NCBI GenBank assembly: GCA_947254025.1
Contig: CAMYBS010000027.1
Coordinates: forward strand, 1-15,297
Direction: 5' to 3'
Origin: an uncultured Clostridia bacterium
Lineage (GTDB): Bacteria; Bacillota; Clostridia; Tissierellales; Peptoniphilaceae
DNA: 15,297 nt
The notes under the pieces were generated by a model, which did not search any database, was not told the DNA's origin, and saw only the letters and a list, made by a program, of their open reading frames with translations. Of the stretch, positions 1-6,182 are shown one piece after another. The position numbers were made by a program, and so were the translations under genes. Every line of letters begins with the position of its first letter. Positions within the stretch are counted from its first letter, which is position 1.

Positions 1-1519
1 TTACGTAAATTGAGCCACTATTAAAGAATAATTTTGTATAATTCTTAAGTGATGCGCCACAAAAGTCTTCATACGAACTCTCAAAAGTCTCTGTATGAGT
101 GCTGTTTAGGTTATAGGCTATAACAAGTCTATAGCCTTTTTCTTTTTCTTTATCAAAAACAGTTACAGAATTGACAAGCATATCTAATAGATCTCGCTTA
201 AAGTTCTCATCATTTACGTCGCCCTTGGCAAATCGACTCAGCCACCAAACGACATGATCCTTTTCTAAGATGACGAAGTCGCTTTGCGCGTCGACTAATC
301 TCTTCTCAAGATTATCTCTTTCAATCTCAAGCGCTGCGATCCTTTCGCTTACACTCTTAGACATAGCGCCGCTCTCTAAAAACTTAAGCAGATTTTCTAT
401 CGCTTTTTCTTTTTCTTTCAATTCTTCCTTTAATGCTGGAACAAGCTCATCATTTTCGATTTCTTGCATACACTTAGCAACAGCCATCTCTGCAAGTTCA
501 TCAATCTTTTCTGGCGTCAATAATTTTAACGCTTGCTTAAAGATTATATCCTCAATATATTCTTTCGACATTCTCTTTTTCTCACAATCGCCACCAGCGC
601 GACTAGTAGAGCAAGTATAATAGTAATACACTTTACCAGTCTTGCTTGTAGCGCTCTCGCCGACCATGGCTTTGCCGCAATGGCCACAGAATAATTTTTG
701 ACTTAAATAATACACTCTCTTCGCCCTTCCTCTTCTTTGTTTTTTCGCTTGTCTTGCAAGCTTTTCTTGTACTTTTTCAAAAAGCGACTTGCTCACGATC
801 GCAGGCATGCCGTCCTCAATCTCAATATCTTTATATTTATATACGCCTATATACTTTCTATTATTAAGAATTCTTGCAAAGCTATTTTTATTAAACGGCT
901 TATTATACGCAGTCTTATAGCCTTTATCATTAAATATATCACAGATCTCGTTTATAGGATAGTTTTTATTGTATAGATCAAAAGCCTCTCTGACTATCTC
1001 TGCATTAACCTCATCAACTACATACTTTTTATTTTTTACCTTATAGCCAAGAGGAATAGTGCCACCAGTCGAATTGCATTTAAGAGCCGTTTCTCTCATA
1101 CCTCTTGTTACTTTCTGCGATAACTCTTTTGAGTAAAACTCAGCCATACCCTCAAGCACACTCTCTAAGATTACGCCTTCGGGGTCGTCACTAATATTTT
1201 CAGTCGCCGAGATCACGCGCACATTATTCTTTCTAAGCCTCGACTTATACATAGCCGAGTCATATCTATTACGCGCAAATCTATCGAGCTTATAAACAAT
1301 GACAGCGTCCCAAAGTCCTTTTTCACTATCTTTAATCATTTTTTGGAATTGCGTCCTCTTGTCAGCGTCTTTAAAAGCCGACGTCGCTCTGTCAATATAC
1401 TTTCTAACTATATTATATCCTTTTCTATCGCAGTACTCAGTACAGACTCTCTCTTGCCCCTCGATTGACTGCTCAGATTGAGCTGCTGAAGAATATCTCA
1501 TATATAGTACTACATTCAT
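1..1519 (-). CDS. int: Large serine recombinase (phage integrase), 3' end cut by window edge
   Basis: This enzyme would integrate and excise the phage by serine-mediated strand exchange at att sites. The frame is open from the ATG at 1519 to the left edge (506 codons, no stop), so the C-terminus is missing. The resolvase domain starts with YMRYSSAAQ, giving Ser10 as the likely nucleophile after Tyr6 and Arg8. Later come EGQ (20-22), VYKLDRFARN and the recombinase-domain segment GTIPLGYKV. A zinc ribbon has C278, C281, C303 and C312. A Glu/Lys-rich coiled coil follows (about residues 340-420), the standard order for large serine integrases. The ATG sits 6 nt behind AAAGGTGG, which decides the start. 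It lies downstream of, and on the same strand as, the repressor, beyond a structured leader. No att core could be identified. Confidence 0.95.
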   Translation of the reverse strand, partial: MNVVLYMRYSSAAQSEQSIEGQERVCTEYCDRKGYNIVRKYIDRATSAFKDADKRTQFQKMIKDSEKGLWDAVIVYKLDRFARNRYDSAMYKSRLRKNNVRVISATENISDDPEGVILESVLEGMAEFYSKELSQKVTRGMRETALKCNSTGGTIPLGYKVKNKKYVVDEVNAEIVREAFDLYNKNYPINEICDIFNDKGYKTAYNKPFNKNSFARILNNRKYIGVYKYKDIEIEDGMPAIVSKSLFEKVQEKLARQAKKQRRGRAKRVYYLSQKLFCGHCGKAMVGESATSKTGKVYYYYTCSTSRAGGDCEKKRMSKEYIEDIIFKQALKLLTPEKIDELAEMAVAKCMQEIENDELVPALKEELKEKEKAIENLLKFLESGAMSKSVSERIAALEIERDNLEKRLVDAQSDFVILEKDHVVWWLSRFAKGDVNDENFKRDLLDMLVNSVTVFDKEKEKGYRLVIAYNLNSTHTETFESSYEDFCGASLKNYTKLFFNSGSIYV

Positions 1520-1538
1520 ACACACACCACCTTTAAAT

Positions 1539-1597
1539 AAAAAAATCTCTTAGTTTCGGTTCATCTCGCATAGTGAGAGTCCTAATCCTAAGAGATT
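1539..1597 (-). terminator. Intrinsic terminator upstream of the integrase
   Basis: AATCTCTTAG (minus strand, 1597-1588) pairs with CTAAGAGATT (1553-1544) and is followed directly by seven U (1545-1539). The 34-nt loop holds a small inner hairpin (TCTC/GAGA around 1564-1578). It lies 20 nt before the integrase ATG, so integrase mRNA from the promoter at 1668-1696 must read through it. Confidence 0.7.
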
Positions 1598-1600
1598 ATT

Positions 1601-1641
1601 GAAAAAGAGGTAAAGCGCAAGCTTGCAATGTCGCTCTACCT
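1601..1641 (-). terminator. Hairpin with short U-run inside the candidate RNA
   Basis: A 10-bp stem pairs 1608-1617 with 1632-1641 around a 14-nt loop that contains the palindrome GCAAGCTTGC. On the minus strand the stem has one G·U pair. On the plus strand the same position is an A·C mismatch, so the fold favours minus-strand RNA. CTTTTTC follows the stem, so it may be a weak first terminator or just part of the RNA fold. Confidence 0.45.
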
Positions 1642-1667
1642 AGCCTCGTAGCACGGGCCATATATAT

Positions 1668-1696
1668 ATTATACAAAACTCTTAGAAAAATGTCAA
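1668..1696 (-). promoter_or_regulatory. Perfect sigma-A consensus promoter, leftward
   Basis: On the minus strand TTGACA (1696-1691) and TATAAT (1673-1668) are separated by exactly 17 nt. The -35 begins 2 nt after the repressor stop codon. It would drive the structured RNA and, with read-through, the integrase. Confidence 0.8.
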
Positions 1697-1698
1697 TA

Positions 1699-2322
1699 TT
1701 ATAGATCGTGATAAAAGCCAACTAATTCGCCCAAGATCATAAAGTTTTTAGTTACAATAGGCTTATAGTCTGGGTTAGATGATTGTAAAAATACATCTTC
1801 ATCTCTCACATAGACTCTTTTAACAACTACTTCATTAGTGTCAGTCAATAAAACAATAGCTATCTTGCCATTCTCAACAACATTAGTCTTTTTAACAAAT
1901 ACCTTGTCGCCATCGCGTATACCATCGCCCGACATGCTTTCGCCATTAACTATCAATGTAAAATCAGCTTGAGATAAGTTCCTATCAATATAAAAATATC
2001 CATCAAAATTCTCTTCACACCACATGCCATCGCCAGCACAAACATTTCCAAGAATAGGCAGTCTATTCACCTTGACTATCGGTTCTATATCCATTTCTTG
2101 ATAGTCCAAACCTAGAATATAAATAGGACTTACATCAAATATAGTTGCCAGCTTGCTAATTATGCTAGTTTTCATTGAGCCGACGTCACCTTTTTCATAT
2201 CTAACTATTGTCGGATGTGTAACGCCTAATTTATTTGCAAGCTCACTTTGAGTCATATTAGCAGATAGTCTCAACTCTTTTAATCTTTCGCCTGCTTTTT
2301 TATTATAATTAGTTCCTGTCAT
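1699..2322 (-). CDS. Phage CI/LexA-like repressor: HTH_3 plus S24 peptidase, 207 aa
   Basis: This is the likely lysogeny repressor. Residues 10-73 form an XRE-type helix-turn-helix (MTQSELANKLGVTHPTIVRY). Residues about 88-205 form a LexA/S24 peptidase domain. The autocleavage bond is probably Ala96-Gly97 in GNVCAGDG, the nucleophile Ser129 in GESMSGDG, and the general-base Lys168 in VVVKRV. All parts are present and the length is normal, so RecA-dependent self-cleavage on DNA damage is expected from the family. The gene reads leftward from the divergent switch at 2323-2512, whose palindromes are its probable operators. AAAGGGGCGAT upstream gives the ribosome binding site. Confidence 0.95.
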   Translation of the reverse strand: MTGTNYNKKAGERLKELRLSANMTQSELANKLGVTHPTIVRYEKGDVGSMKTSIISKLATIFDVSPIYILGLDYQEMDIEPIVKVNRLPILGNVCAGDGMWCEENFDGYFYIDRNLSQADFTLIVNGESMSGDGIRDGDKVFVKKTNVVENGKIAIVLLTDTNEVVVKRVYVRDEDVFLQSSNPDYKPIVTKNFMILGELVGFYHDL

Positions 2323-2366
2323 TTTTATCGCCCCTTTAAAATTTATTATCTATTATATGTAACTAC

Positions 2367-2395
2367 ATTGTACACTTTTTTTATATAAAAATCAA
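2367..2395 (-). promoter_or_regulatory. Leftward (repressor) promoter candidate
   Basis: On the minus strand TTGATT (2395-2390) and TACAAT (2372-2367) are 17 nt apart, about 45 nt before the repressor ATG. Its -35 touches the left-most AT palindrome (2379-2390), as expected for autoregulation. Confidence 0.55.
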
Positions 2396-2431
2396 TAATA
2401 TTTTATAAAAATTAAAAATATTTTATAAAAA
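2379..2431. repeat. Three phased AT palindromes, candidate repressor/Cro operators
   Basis: TTTTATATAAAA at 2379-2390, and TTTTATAAAA at 2401-2410 and 2421-2430, are perfect palindromes with centres 21 and 20 bp apart, that is, on one face of the helix. The last two lie in an exact 15-bp direct repeat (2397-2411 and 2417-2431). They fill the gap between the two divergent -35 boxes. The region is very AT-rich, so chance contributes, but the spacing and the exact repeat argue for operators. Confidence 0.55.
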
Positions 2432-2435
2432 ACTA

Positions 2436-2464
2436 TTGACAAAGTTAAAAATATAGATTATAAT
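2436..2464 (+). promoter_or_regulatory. Rightward early promoter, perfect consensus
   Basis: TTGACA (2436-2441) and TATAAT (2459-2464) have a 17-nt spacer. It would start the early operon about 40 nt before the first gene. The nearest palindrome ends 6 nt before the -35, so a bound repressor could block it. Confidence 0.85.
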
Positions 2465-2512
2465 GTTCGTAAGATAAACAAAATACATGTAAAATAAATG
2501 GAGGTGTAAGAT

Positions 2513-2761
2513 TTGCAAACATTGATTTTAACAAAAAAGATGGTCGCCTATGGTGACACATACGAAACTTTGGCAAAAGGTCTCAATATGAGTGTACAAA
2601 CATTATGCAACAAAACATTTGGAAAAACAGAATTTTCAAGAAGCGAAATCGAAGGCATGATCAAAAGATATAATCTAACAGCAAGCGAAGTTATGGAAAT
2701 TTTTTTTGCGCCAGAATGTAATTTAGACAAACATATTTTAGAGCAAGTACAAAAAATGTAA
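2513..2761 (+). CDS. Cro-like small DNA-binding protein (DUF739-type), 82 aa
   Basis: This is the first gene right of the switch, the usual place for a Cro or anti-repressor type protein. ETLAKGLNMSVQTLCNKTFGK (roughly residues 18-38) reads as a helix-turn-helix, followed by SRSEIEGMIKRYNLTASEVMEIFF, the pattern of Firmicutes phage DUF739-type proteins. The start is TTG at 2513, set by GGAGG at 2500-2504. An ATG at 2498 is in frame but meets a stop after three codons. Likely role (inference): compete with the repressor at the palindromes and steer towards lytic growth. Confidence 0.75.
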   Translation: MQTLILTKKMVAYGDTYETLAKGLNMSVQTLCNKTFGKTEFSRSEIEGMIKRYNLTASEVMEIFFAPECNLDKHILEQVQKM

Positions 2762-2788
2762 GAAATAAGAACAAAGAGAGGCGATATA

Positions 2789-3031
2789 ATGGCTACAAAA
2801 AACACTATTATCAACAAAGAAGCAAAGATTTCTCAAGAAGAGAGACAATACAATTTAGAGTGCTTTTGTATAAGAGCTATCAACGGAGTATTTAAAGCAC
2901 TTAAAGATGAGAGTATGAGAAAAGAGTTCGAGGACTGGTATTTTGACAGATACGGAGTCAAATATGTATGGACGAAAGGGTGGGACAAATGGCAAGAAAA
3001 ATTAAAAAACGCAAGAGCAAACTCGATATAA
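2789..3031 (+). CDS. Hypothetical early protein, 80 aa
   Basis: Not recognised. It is a charged, soluble protein with an aromatic-rich C-terminal half (residues 46-73, including DWYFDRYG and WTKGWDKWQ). AGAGAGG at 2775-2781 gives a good ribosome binding site. Its 3' end overlaps the next small gene by 43 nt in another frame, typical of packed phage early operons. Confidence 0.7.
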   Translation: MATKNTIINKEAKISQEERQYNLECFCIRAINGVFKALKDESMRKEFEDWYFDRYGVKYVWTKGWDKWQEKLKNARANSI

Positions 3032-3144
3032 ATTACGAAGCGCCATTCTGGAAAATACTAAGAGGCATTTACTATGTTTTATGTTTTCTAGGAATGACAG
3101 CACTATTTTACGCTCTAAACTTAATCGATTACGCAATGAGTTAG
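2989..3144 (+). CDS. Small single-pass membrane protein, 51 aa
   Basis: The frame from ATG 2989 to TAG 3142-3144 encodes a very basic N-terminus (MARKIKKRKSK) and one hydrophobic stretch (about residues 24-44, ending ALFYALNLI). This predicts a small inner-membrane protein with its N-terminus inside. GAAAGGG near 2973-2979 can serve as ribosome binding site. It overlaps the previous gene by 43 nt and ends 4 nt before the next start, whose own ribosome binding site is weak, so it may couple translation. The overlap with a real gene is the main doubt. Function unknown. Confidence 0.55.
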   Translation: MARKIKKRKSKLDINYEAPFWKILRGIYYVLCFLGMTALFYALNLIDYAMS

Positions 3145-3148
3145 ATCT

Positions 3149-3934
3149 ATGGCCAAGAAAGAAATCGATATAAATAGTATTGATTACAAAGACGCGATCA
3201 AGCTTATGGAGCGAGCCGATGATAGCAAAAGACTATACGAAGTATTTACAGATTTTATAAGAATGATAGCATACAGTATAAGCAACGCCATAGATCCAAG
3301 ACACTATGATGAGCGAGAGAAAAAGTACATGGCCATAGCCGAGAAGTATGACAAGAGAGCACTTAATGAGTGCGCAAAACTATTTGCATATATAAGCGTA
3401 CTACTAGACAAGAAGCAAGAAGACGTGCTAGGAACTATGTATATGATGTTAGACTTCGGCGACAAAGGTAAGGCTCAAGAATTTACGCCGTTCGGAATTA
3501 CGCAGATCGCGAGCAGAATACTTATACAAGATGAGGACGAAAGAAAGAATATAGATAAGACCATATTTGAGAAAGGCTACGTAAGCGTCAGCGACTGCTC
3601 GTGTGGCGCAGGCAGCATGATCATAGGCTATGCGATGATGCTTAAGAGTTTTGGCTACAACTATCAAAAACATCTTCTAGCGTTCGCAGAGGACTTAGAC
3701 GAGATAGCAGTAGCGATGACATATATACAATTATCGCTCTTAGGAATACCAGCTATAGTCAGACGTCAAGACACATTAACAGCGAAAGTATTTGAAACTT
3801 GGTTTACGCCAGCGTTTATAGCGCAAAGCTACAAATTTAAGAATGAATTTAAACTTATAGAAAATAAAATTGAGGATAAGGTGGAGGCAATATGCAAAAC
3901 AAAGGAAGCAAAGCAACTAGAATTGAACGTTTAA
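3149..3934 (+). CDS. N6-methylase-fold protein without visible NPPY motif, 261 aa
   Basis: The middle resembles the SAM-binding half of HsdM/N-6 DNA methylases. EFTPFGITQIASRIL (111-125) is the usual lead-in. VSDCSCGAGSMIIGYAMML (147-165) contains the motif I glycines, and FAEDLDEIAVAM (179-190) is the motif II acidic region. No NPPY, DPPY or similar motif IV follows, where RRQDTLTAKVFETWFTP (205-221) is found. The catalytic loop is therefore absent or very diverged, and DNA methylation cannot be assumed. An all-alpha N-terminal part (1-100) precedes the fold. No specificity or restriction subunit is nearby. It could be a degenerate anti-restriction or DNA-binding derivative. There is almost no ribosome binding site, so coupling to the 51-aa gene is likely. 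Confidence 0.75.
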   Translation: MAKKEIDINSIDYKDAIKLMERADDSKRLYEVFTDFIRMIAYSISNAIDPRHYDEREKKYMAIAEKYDKRALNECAKLFAYISVLLDKKQEDVLGTMYMMLDFGDKGKAQEFTPFGITQIASRILIQDEDERKNIDKTIFEKGYVSVSDCSCGAGSMIIGYAMMLKSFGYNYQKHLLAFAEDLDEIAVAMTYIQLSLLGIPAIVRRQDTLTAKVFETWFTPAFIAQSYKFKNEFKLIENKIEDKVEAICKTKEAKQLELNV

Positions 3935-4236
3935 CTCTTTTTGGCAGAGTAGAAAAAGAAAAAGTCGACAAGCTCAGATTTTATCAAGAGCTTATACAAG
4001 ACATTACAAATAAAGAAGTCTCAGCGATATTTTATAACACAGAGCGCCAAGATTTAACAGTACGCTTTAATGATGAGAGCGTAGTACTAACAGGTGCAGG
4101 CACAGACGCAAGAGACCTTACGAAAAATATTATAACGTACTTTTCAGACTATAGAAACAGAGAGCTAGCAGAAGAGCTAAGCAAGTCAATACAAAGAGCG
4201 CTTAAAAATAACGGCTTTAGCATTTCTCAAATATAA
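3892..4236 (+). CDS. Hypothetical early protein, 114 aa
   Basis: Not recognised. It starts inside the 3' end of the methylase-like gene (43-nt overlap) with GGTGGAGG at 3880-3887, 4 nt before the ATG. The sequence alternates short beta-like segments (EVSAIFYNTERQDLTVRF) with a C-terminal helix ending in KNNGFSISQI. It has no cysteine cluster, membrane segment or known motif. Confidence 0.75.
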   Translation: MQNKGSKATRIERLTLFGRVEKEKVDKLRFYQELIQDITNKEVSAIFYNTERQDLTVRFNDESVVLTGAGTDARDLTKNIITYFSDYRNRELAEELSKSIQRALKNNGFSISQI

Positions 4237-4265
4237 ACAAATATAATTAAGAAAGGACGATAAAT

Positions 4266-4439
4266 ATGATGGACATGCAATATGAGATGGGCGTATTAGA
4301 CAGCCTTGATGTGATTAAAGAAGAGCTAAACAGATGCAGGTTAAGCAACAGACACGGACGCAATGATGAAGTTATAAGAAGACTTAAAAACGTGATGAGA
4401 GAGATCACAGAGCTGACAGGGGTCAAGTACGAAAGATGA
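4266..4439 (+). CDS. Hypothetical small helical protein, 57 aa
   Basis: The frame from ATG 4266 to TGA 4437-4439 encodes a short, mostly helical charged protein (MMDMQYEMGV at the start, LTGVKYER at the end). AAGAAAGGA at 4249-4257 is the ribosome binding site. The stop overlaps the next start in an ATGA, a common sign of coupled translation. Function unknown. Confidence 0.65.
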   Translation: MMDMQYEMGVLDSLDVIKEELNRCRLSNRHGRNDEVIRRLKNVMREITELTGVKYER

Positions 4440-4666
4440 GACGCTACGGATACTATAAGCACAGAATAGATCCAGACGATCTTAAGAAGATGAGGAGCTA
4501 CGAACTTAAAGATGCTATAAGAAGCTTAGAAGATGAGATCGACAGAATGCTTATGCTACAAGACATGACAGTCAAGTCGATGGCAGAGTACGCAAGAAGT
4601 TTAGAGAATAAAGTAAGCGAGTTAAGACAAGAATTAGAGACGCAGTCAGAAAAAGAGCAAATATAA
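4436..4666 (+). CDS. Hypothetical coiled-coil protein, 76 aa
   Basis: It starts in the ATGA overlap with the 57-aa gene. Residues about 14-74 are rich in Leu, Glu, Lys and Arg with heptad-like spacing (LEDEIDRMLMLQDM, LENKVSELRQELE), so a coiled coil and self-association are likely. No known domain is seen. Confidence 0.7.
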   Translation: MRRYGYYKHRIDPDDLKKMRSYELKDAIRSLEDEIDRMLMLQDMTVKSMAEYARSLENKVSELRQELETQSEKEQI

Positions 4667-4690
4667 GTACATACAAGGAGGCATGATAAT

Positions 4691-4861
4691 ATGTACGAGG
4701 TAAGATATATTAACAAGAAAGCATGCGTAAGAGTGATTAAGCGCTGCAAAACATTTAAAGAGATCAACGACATATTCAAGATGTATGGAGTTGATGAGAT
4801 CCCGAGAAGGACAAGAGTACAGACAGGCGAAGATTATAGGATAGTTATCAAGGTGGTTTAA
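4691..4861 (+). CDS. Hypothetical small basic protein, 56 aa
   Basis: The frame from ATG 4691 to TAA 4859-4861 has AAGGAGGC 8-9 nt upstream. An ATG at 4683 leads only to a short dead-end frame. The product is basic, starts MYEVRYINKKACVRVIKRCK and ends DYRIVIKVV, suggesting a small alpha/beta fold. The next gene begins one base after its stop. Function unknown. Confidence 0.65.
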   Translation: MYEVRYINKKACVRVIKRCKTFKEINDIFKMYGVDEIPRRTRVQTGEDYRIVIKVV

Positions 4862-4862
4862 A

Positions 4863-5219
4863 ATGAAAGTAAAAGAGTTTAGACAACTGCTAAACGAAGA
4901 AATTAAAAAGGCAAAAAAGAATGGCATTTTTAGAGCTAATAGATATTATTTATATTTAAGCCATGAAAATTTGATAAGCGATTTAACATCGGCATTGAAT
5001 GATGAGAGTTTTATTGTAGCATTTAACAGAGCGTCATTTAAAGTAGAGCTACCAGTAGGCACTATGTCGGTGTTAGTATTTAAAGGCATACCATCTATTA
5101 AAGAAAGTGAAATGTTATTTTATAAAGATATAGACGATTATCAGTTATTTGATATGTTAGTCGATGATATGGACATAGACTTTATTAAAAAAATAAAGCA
5201 GGCAAAGACTATAGGCTAG
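4863..5219 (+). CDS. Hypothetical early protein, 118 aa
   Basis: Not recognised. A lysine-rich helical N-terminus (residues 1-20) is followed by a mixed region and an acidic C-terminal part (MLVDDMDIDF). AAGGTGG at 4850-4856 lies inside the end of the previous gene, 6 nt before the ATG. It is soluble by appearance. Confidence 0.75.
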   Translation: MKVKEFRQLLNEEIKKAKKNGIFRANRYYLYLSHENLISDLTSALNDESFIVAFNRASFKVELPVGTMSVLVFKGIPSIKESEMLFYKDIDDYQLFDMLVDDMDIDFIKKIKQAKTIG

Positions 5220-5237
5220 TCATTAAGGAGGTATAGA

Positions 5238-5672
5238 ATGAAAAAATGTAAGATAATTATTAAACACGGAAGAGGCAAAAGAGAAGTCACAGGCGACTTC
5301 TACGGCTTTTTTCAGATATCACAGGTTTTAAATCCATCACCTTTTATAGATGGGCATAAAGGCGGAGTACTAGCCGACGTAGTCGCAGTAGTAGACGTAG
5401 GACAAGGCCCTCGCAAGTTTTATATAGAAGATATAACAAAACTATTTGACGAAAATACGAAAGAAGAGCAAGAAGAAGAGACTAACAAGAAAGTTACAGA
5501 AGAGGGCACGACAAGTTTTGTTTATGATTTAGAAAAAGACGAGATAAAAAAGAATTGCTGCGAGAACTGCGAGAAATGTAAAGAAAAGAAAGCAGTTGAA
5601 GAGGGTATAGCAAGTTTTCATTGCATTATTAACAAAGAAGGGTTATTAGAAAGATGCGAAGAACTACAGTAA
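5238..5672 (+). CDS. Hypothetical protein with Cys cluster, 144 aa
   Basis: The N-terminal part (1-72) looks like a small beta domain (MKKCKIIIKHGRGKREVTGDF). An acidic linker (73-90) and a four-cysteine cluster follow: C107, C108, C111 and C114 in NCCENCEKC. EEG-x-x-SF occurs at 88-94 and again at 121-127, so the C-terminal half may contain a short internal duplication around the cluster. The cysteines could bind zinc, but the CC-x2-C-x2-C pattern is not a standard zinc ribbon. AAGGAGGT at 5225-5232 is a strong ribosome binding site. Confidence 0.75.
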   Translation: MKKCKIIIKHGRGKREVTGDFYGFFQISQVLNPSPFIDGHKGGVLADVVAVVDVGQGPRKFYIEDITKLFDENTKEEQEEETNKKVTEEGTTSFVYDLEKDEIKKNCCENCEKCKEKKAVEEGIASFHCIINKEGLLERCEELQ

Positions 5673-5689
5673 ATTGAAGGGGAGATAAA

Positions 5690-6121
5690 ATGTTAAGTAC
5701 TACAGATTTTATAAGAGAGCTTAATAAGCTTAACTACAGAGTGACTTTTGATAAAAACATAATAAGCGTCGTCAAAGAAGACGCGGACAACATTTCTATA
5801 AGCGACTGCTTTTTTATTGATGACAAAATATATTTACACAGCACAGATGAGGATTTAGGTTATATTTGCCGAGAGTATCAAGAGACACTACAAAAAATGA
5901 TTAAGCAAGAGAAATATTACATCAAGAAAATAAAATTTAATTTTTATGACGACAAAACAAAAATATATTTAAGCAAAAATGTATTTGCAAAAATATATTC
6001 GGTCAATACAGCAATAGGAACTTACGGCTGGCAGTCTCAATTTTCAGAGACAGAAATCGAAGAGATAAAAAAAGAACAAAACACAGATTTAAGCGAATTT
6101 GAAATAACAAAAGAAATATAA
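5690..6121 (+). CDS. Hypothetical phage protein, paralogue of the next gene, 143 aa
   Basis: It shares order and motifs with the gene at 6183-6650. Both have an N-terminal TDFIRELNKLNYRV-like segment, a middle QEKYYIKKIKFNFY-like segment, and a C-terminal FSETEIEEIKKEQNTDLSEF that is nearly identical in the partner. The C-terminal pattern (F-T/S-x-x-E-I-x-x-I-K, then TDLSEF) recurs in small early proteins of Firmicutes phages, some filed under DUF1642. That link is from memory and is not certain. AAGGGGAG precedes the ATG. Function unknown. Confidence 0.75.
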   Translation: MLSTTDFIRELNKLNYRVTFDKNIISVVKEDADNISISDCFFIDDKIYLHSTDEDLGYICREYQETLQKMIKQEKYYIKKIKFNFYDDKTKIYLSKNVFAKIYSVNTAIGTYGWQSQFSETEIEEIKKEQNTDLSEFEITKEI

Positions 6122-6124
6122 AAT

Positions 6125-6166
6125 AATCGTGAGATAATCGTGAGCAAATCGTGAGACAATCGTGAG
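6125..6166. repeat. Four tandem 11-bp iterons, AATCGTGAG core
   Basis: AATCGTGAG is present four times without a change, at 6125-6133, 6136-6144, 6147-6155 and 6158-6166. Each copy starts exactly 11 bp after the last, and the two linker bases vary. The array fills the gap between two paralogous genes, beginning 4 nt after a stop codon. I did not see the 9-mer elsewhere in the window. One-turn spacing fits a protein-binding array, such as an initiator or regulator site. Confidence 0.85.
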
Positions 6167-6182
6167 AAAAGGAAGTGAAAGG

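Larger units (their letters stand above)
1539..1661 (-). ncRNA. Candidate structured small RNA or integrase leader
   Basis: A perfect minus-strand promoter (1668-1696) predicts a start near 1661, and an intrinsic terminator ends near 1539, giving about 120 nt with no credible start codon or ORF. The predicted fold has three parts: a short 5' hairpin (GCC/GGC plus CGT/ACG, about 1641-1658), a 10-bp stem (1608-1617 with 1632-1641), and the terminator hairpin (1544-1553 with 1588-1597) carrying a small inner hairpin. It could be an independent sRNA such as an antisense or antitoxin-type RNA, or the untranslated leader of the integrase, with termination tuning read-through. I do not recognise an Rfam family. 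The promoter and terminator are seen; the function is unknown. Confidence 0.5.

Noticed and set aside
270..1481. Several plus-strand open frames across the integrase region
   Set aside because: They lie opposite a 506-codon minus-strand frame with clear recombinase motifs and have no ribosome binding sites or recognisable products.
2548..2817. An 89-codon minus-strand frame opposite the Cro-like gene
   Set aside because: The plus-strand frame has a good ribosome binding site, a consensus promoter and a helix-turn-helix, and the minus frame has none of these.
3149..3934. Active restriction-modification system
   Set aside because: No NPPY-type motif, no specificity subunit and no restriction gene are present nearby.
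4498..4927. Two overlapping minus-strand frames of 93 codons
   Set aside because: They are opposite three plus-strand genes in a continuous operon. The composition is that of antisense shadows and no promoter or ribosome binding site supports them.
6125..6166. CRISPR-like array
   Set aside because: Units are only 11 bp with 2-bp variable parts; there are no spacers and no cas genes.
6162..6182. GTG start that would lengthen the second paralogue by seven residues
   Set aside because: It lies in the 11-bp repeats with no ribosome binding site, while ATG 6183 has one and matches the partner's N-terminus.
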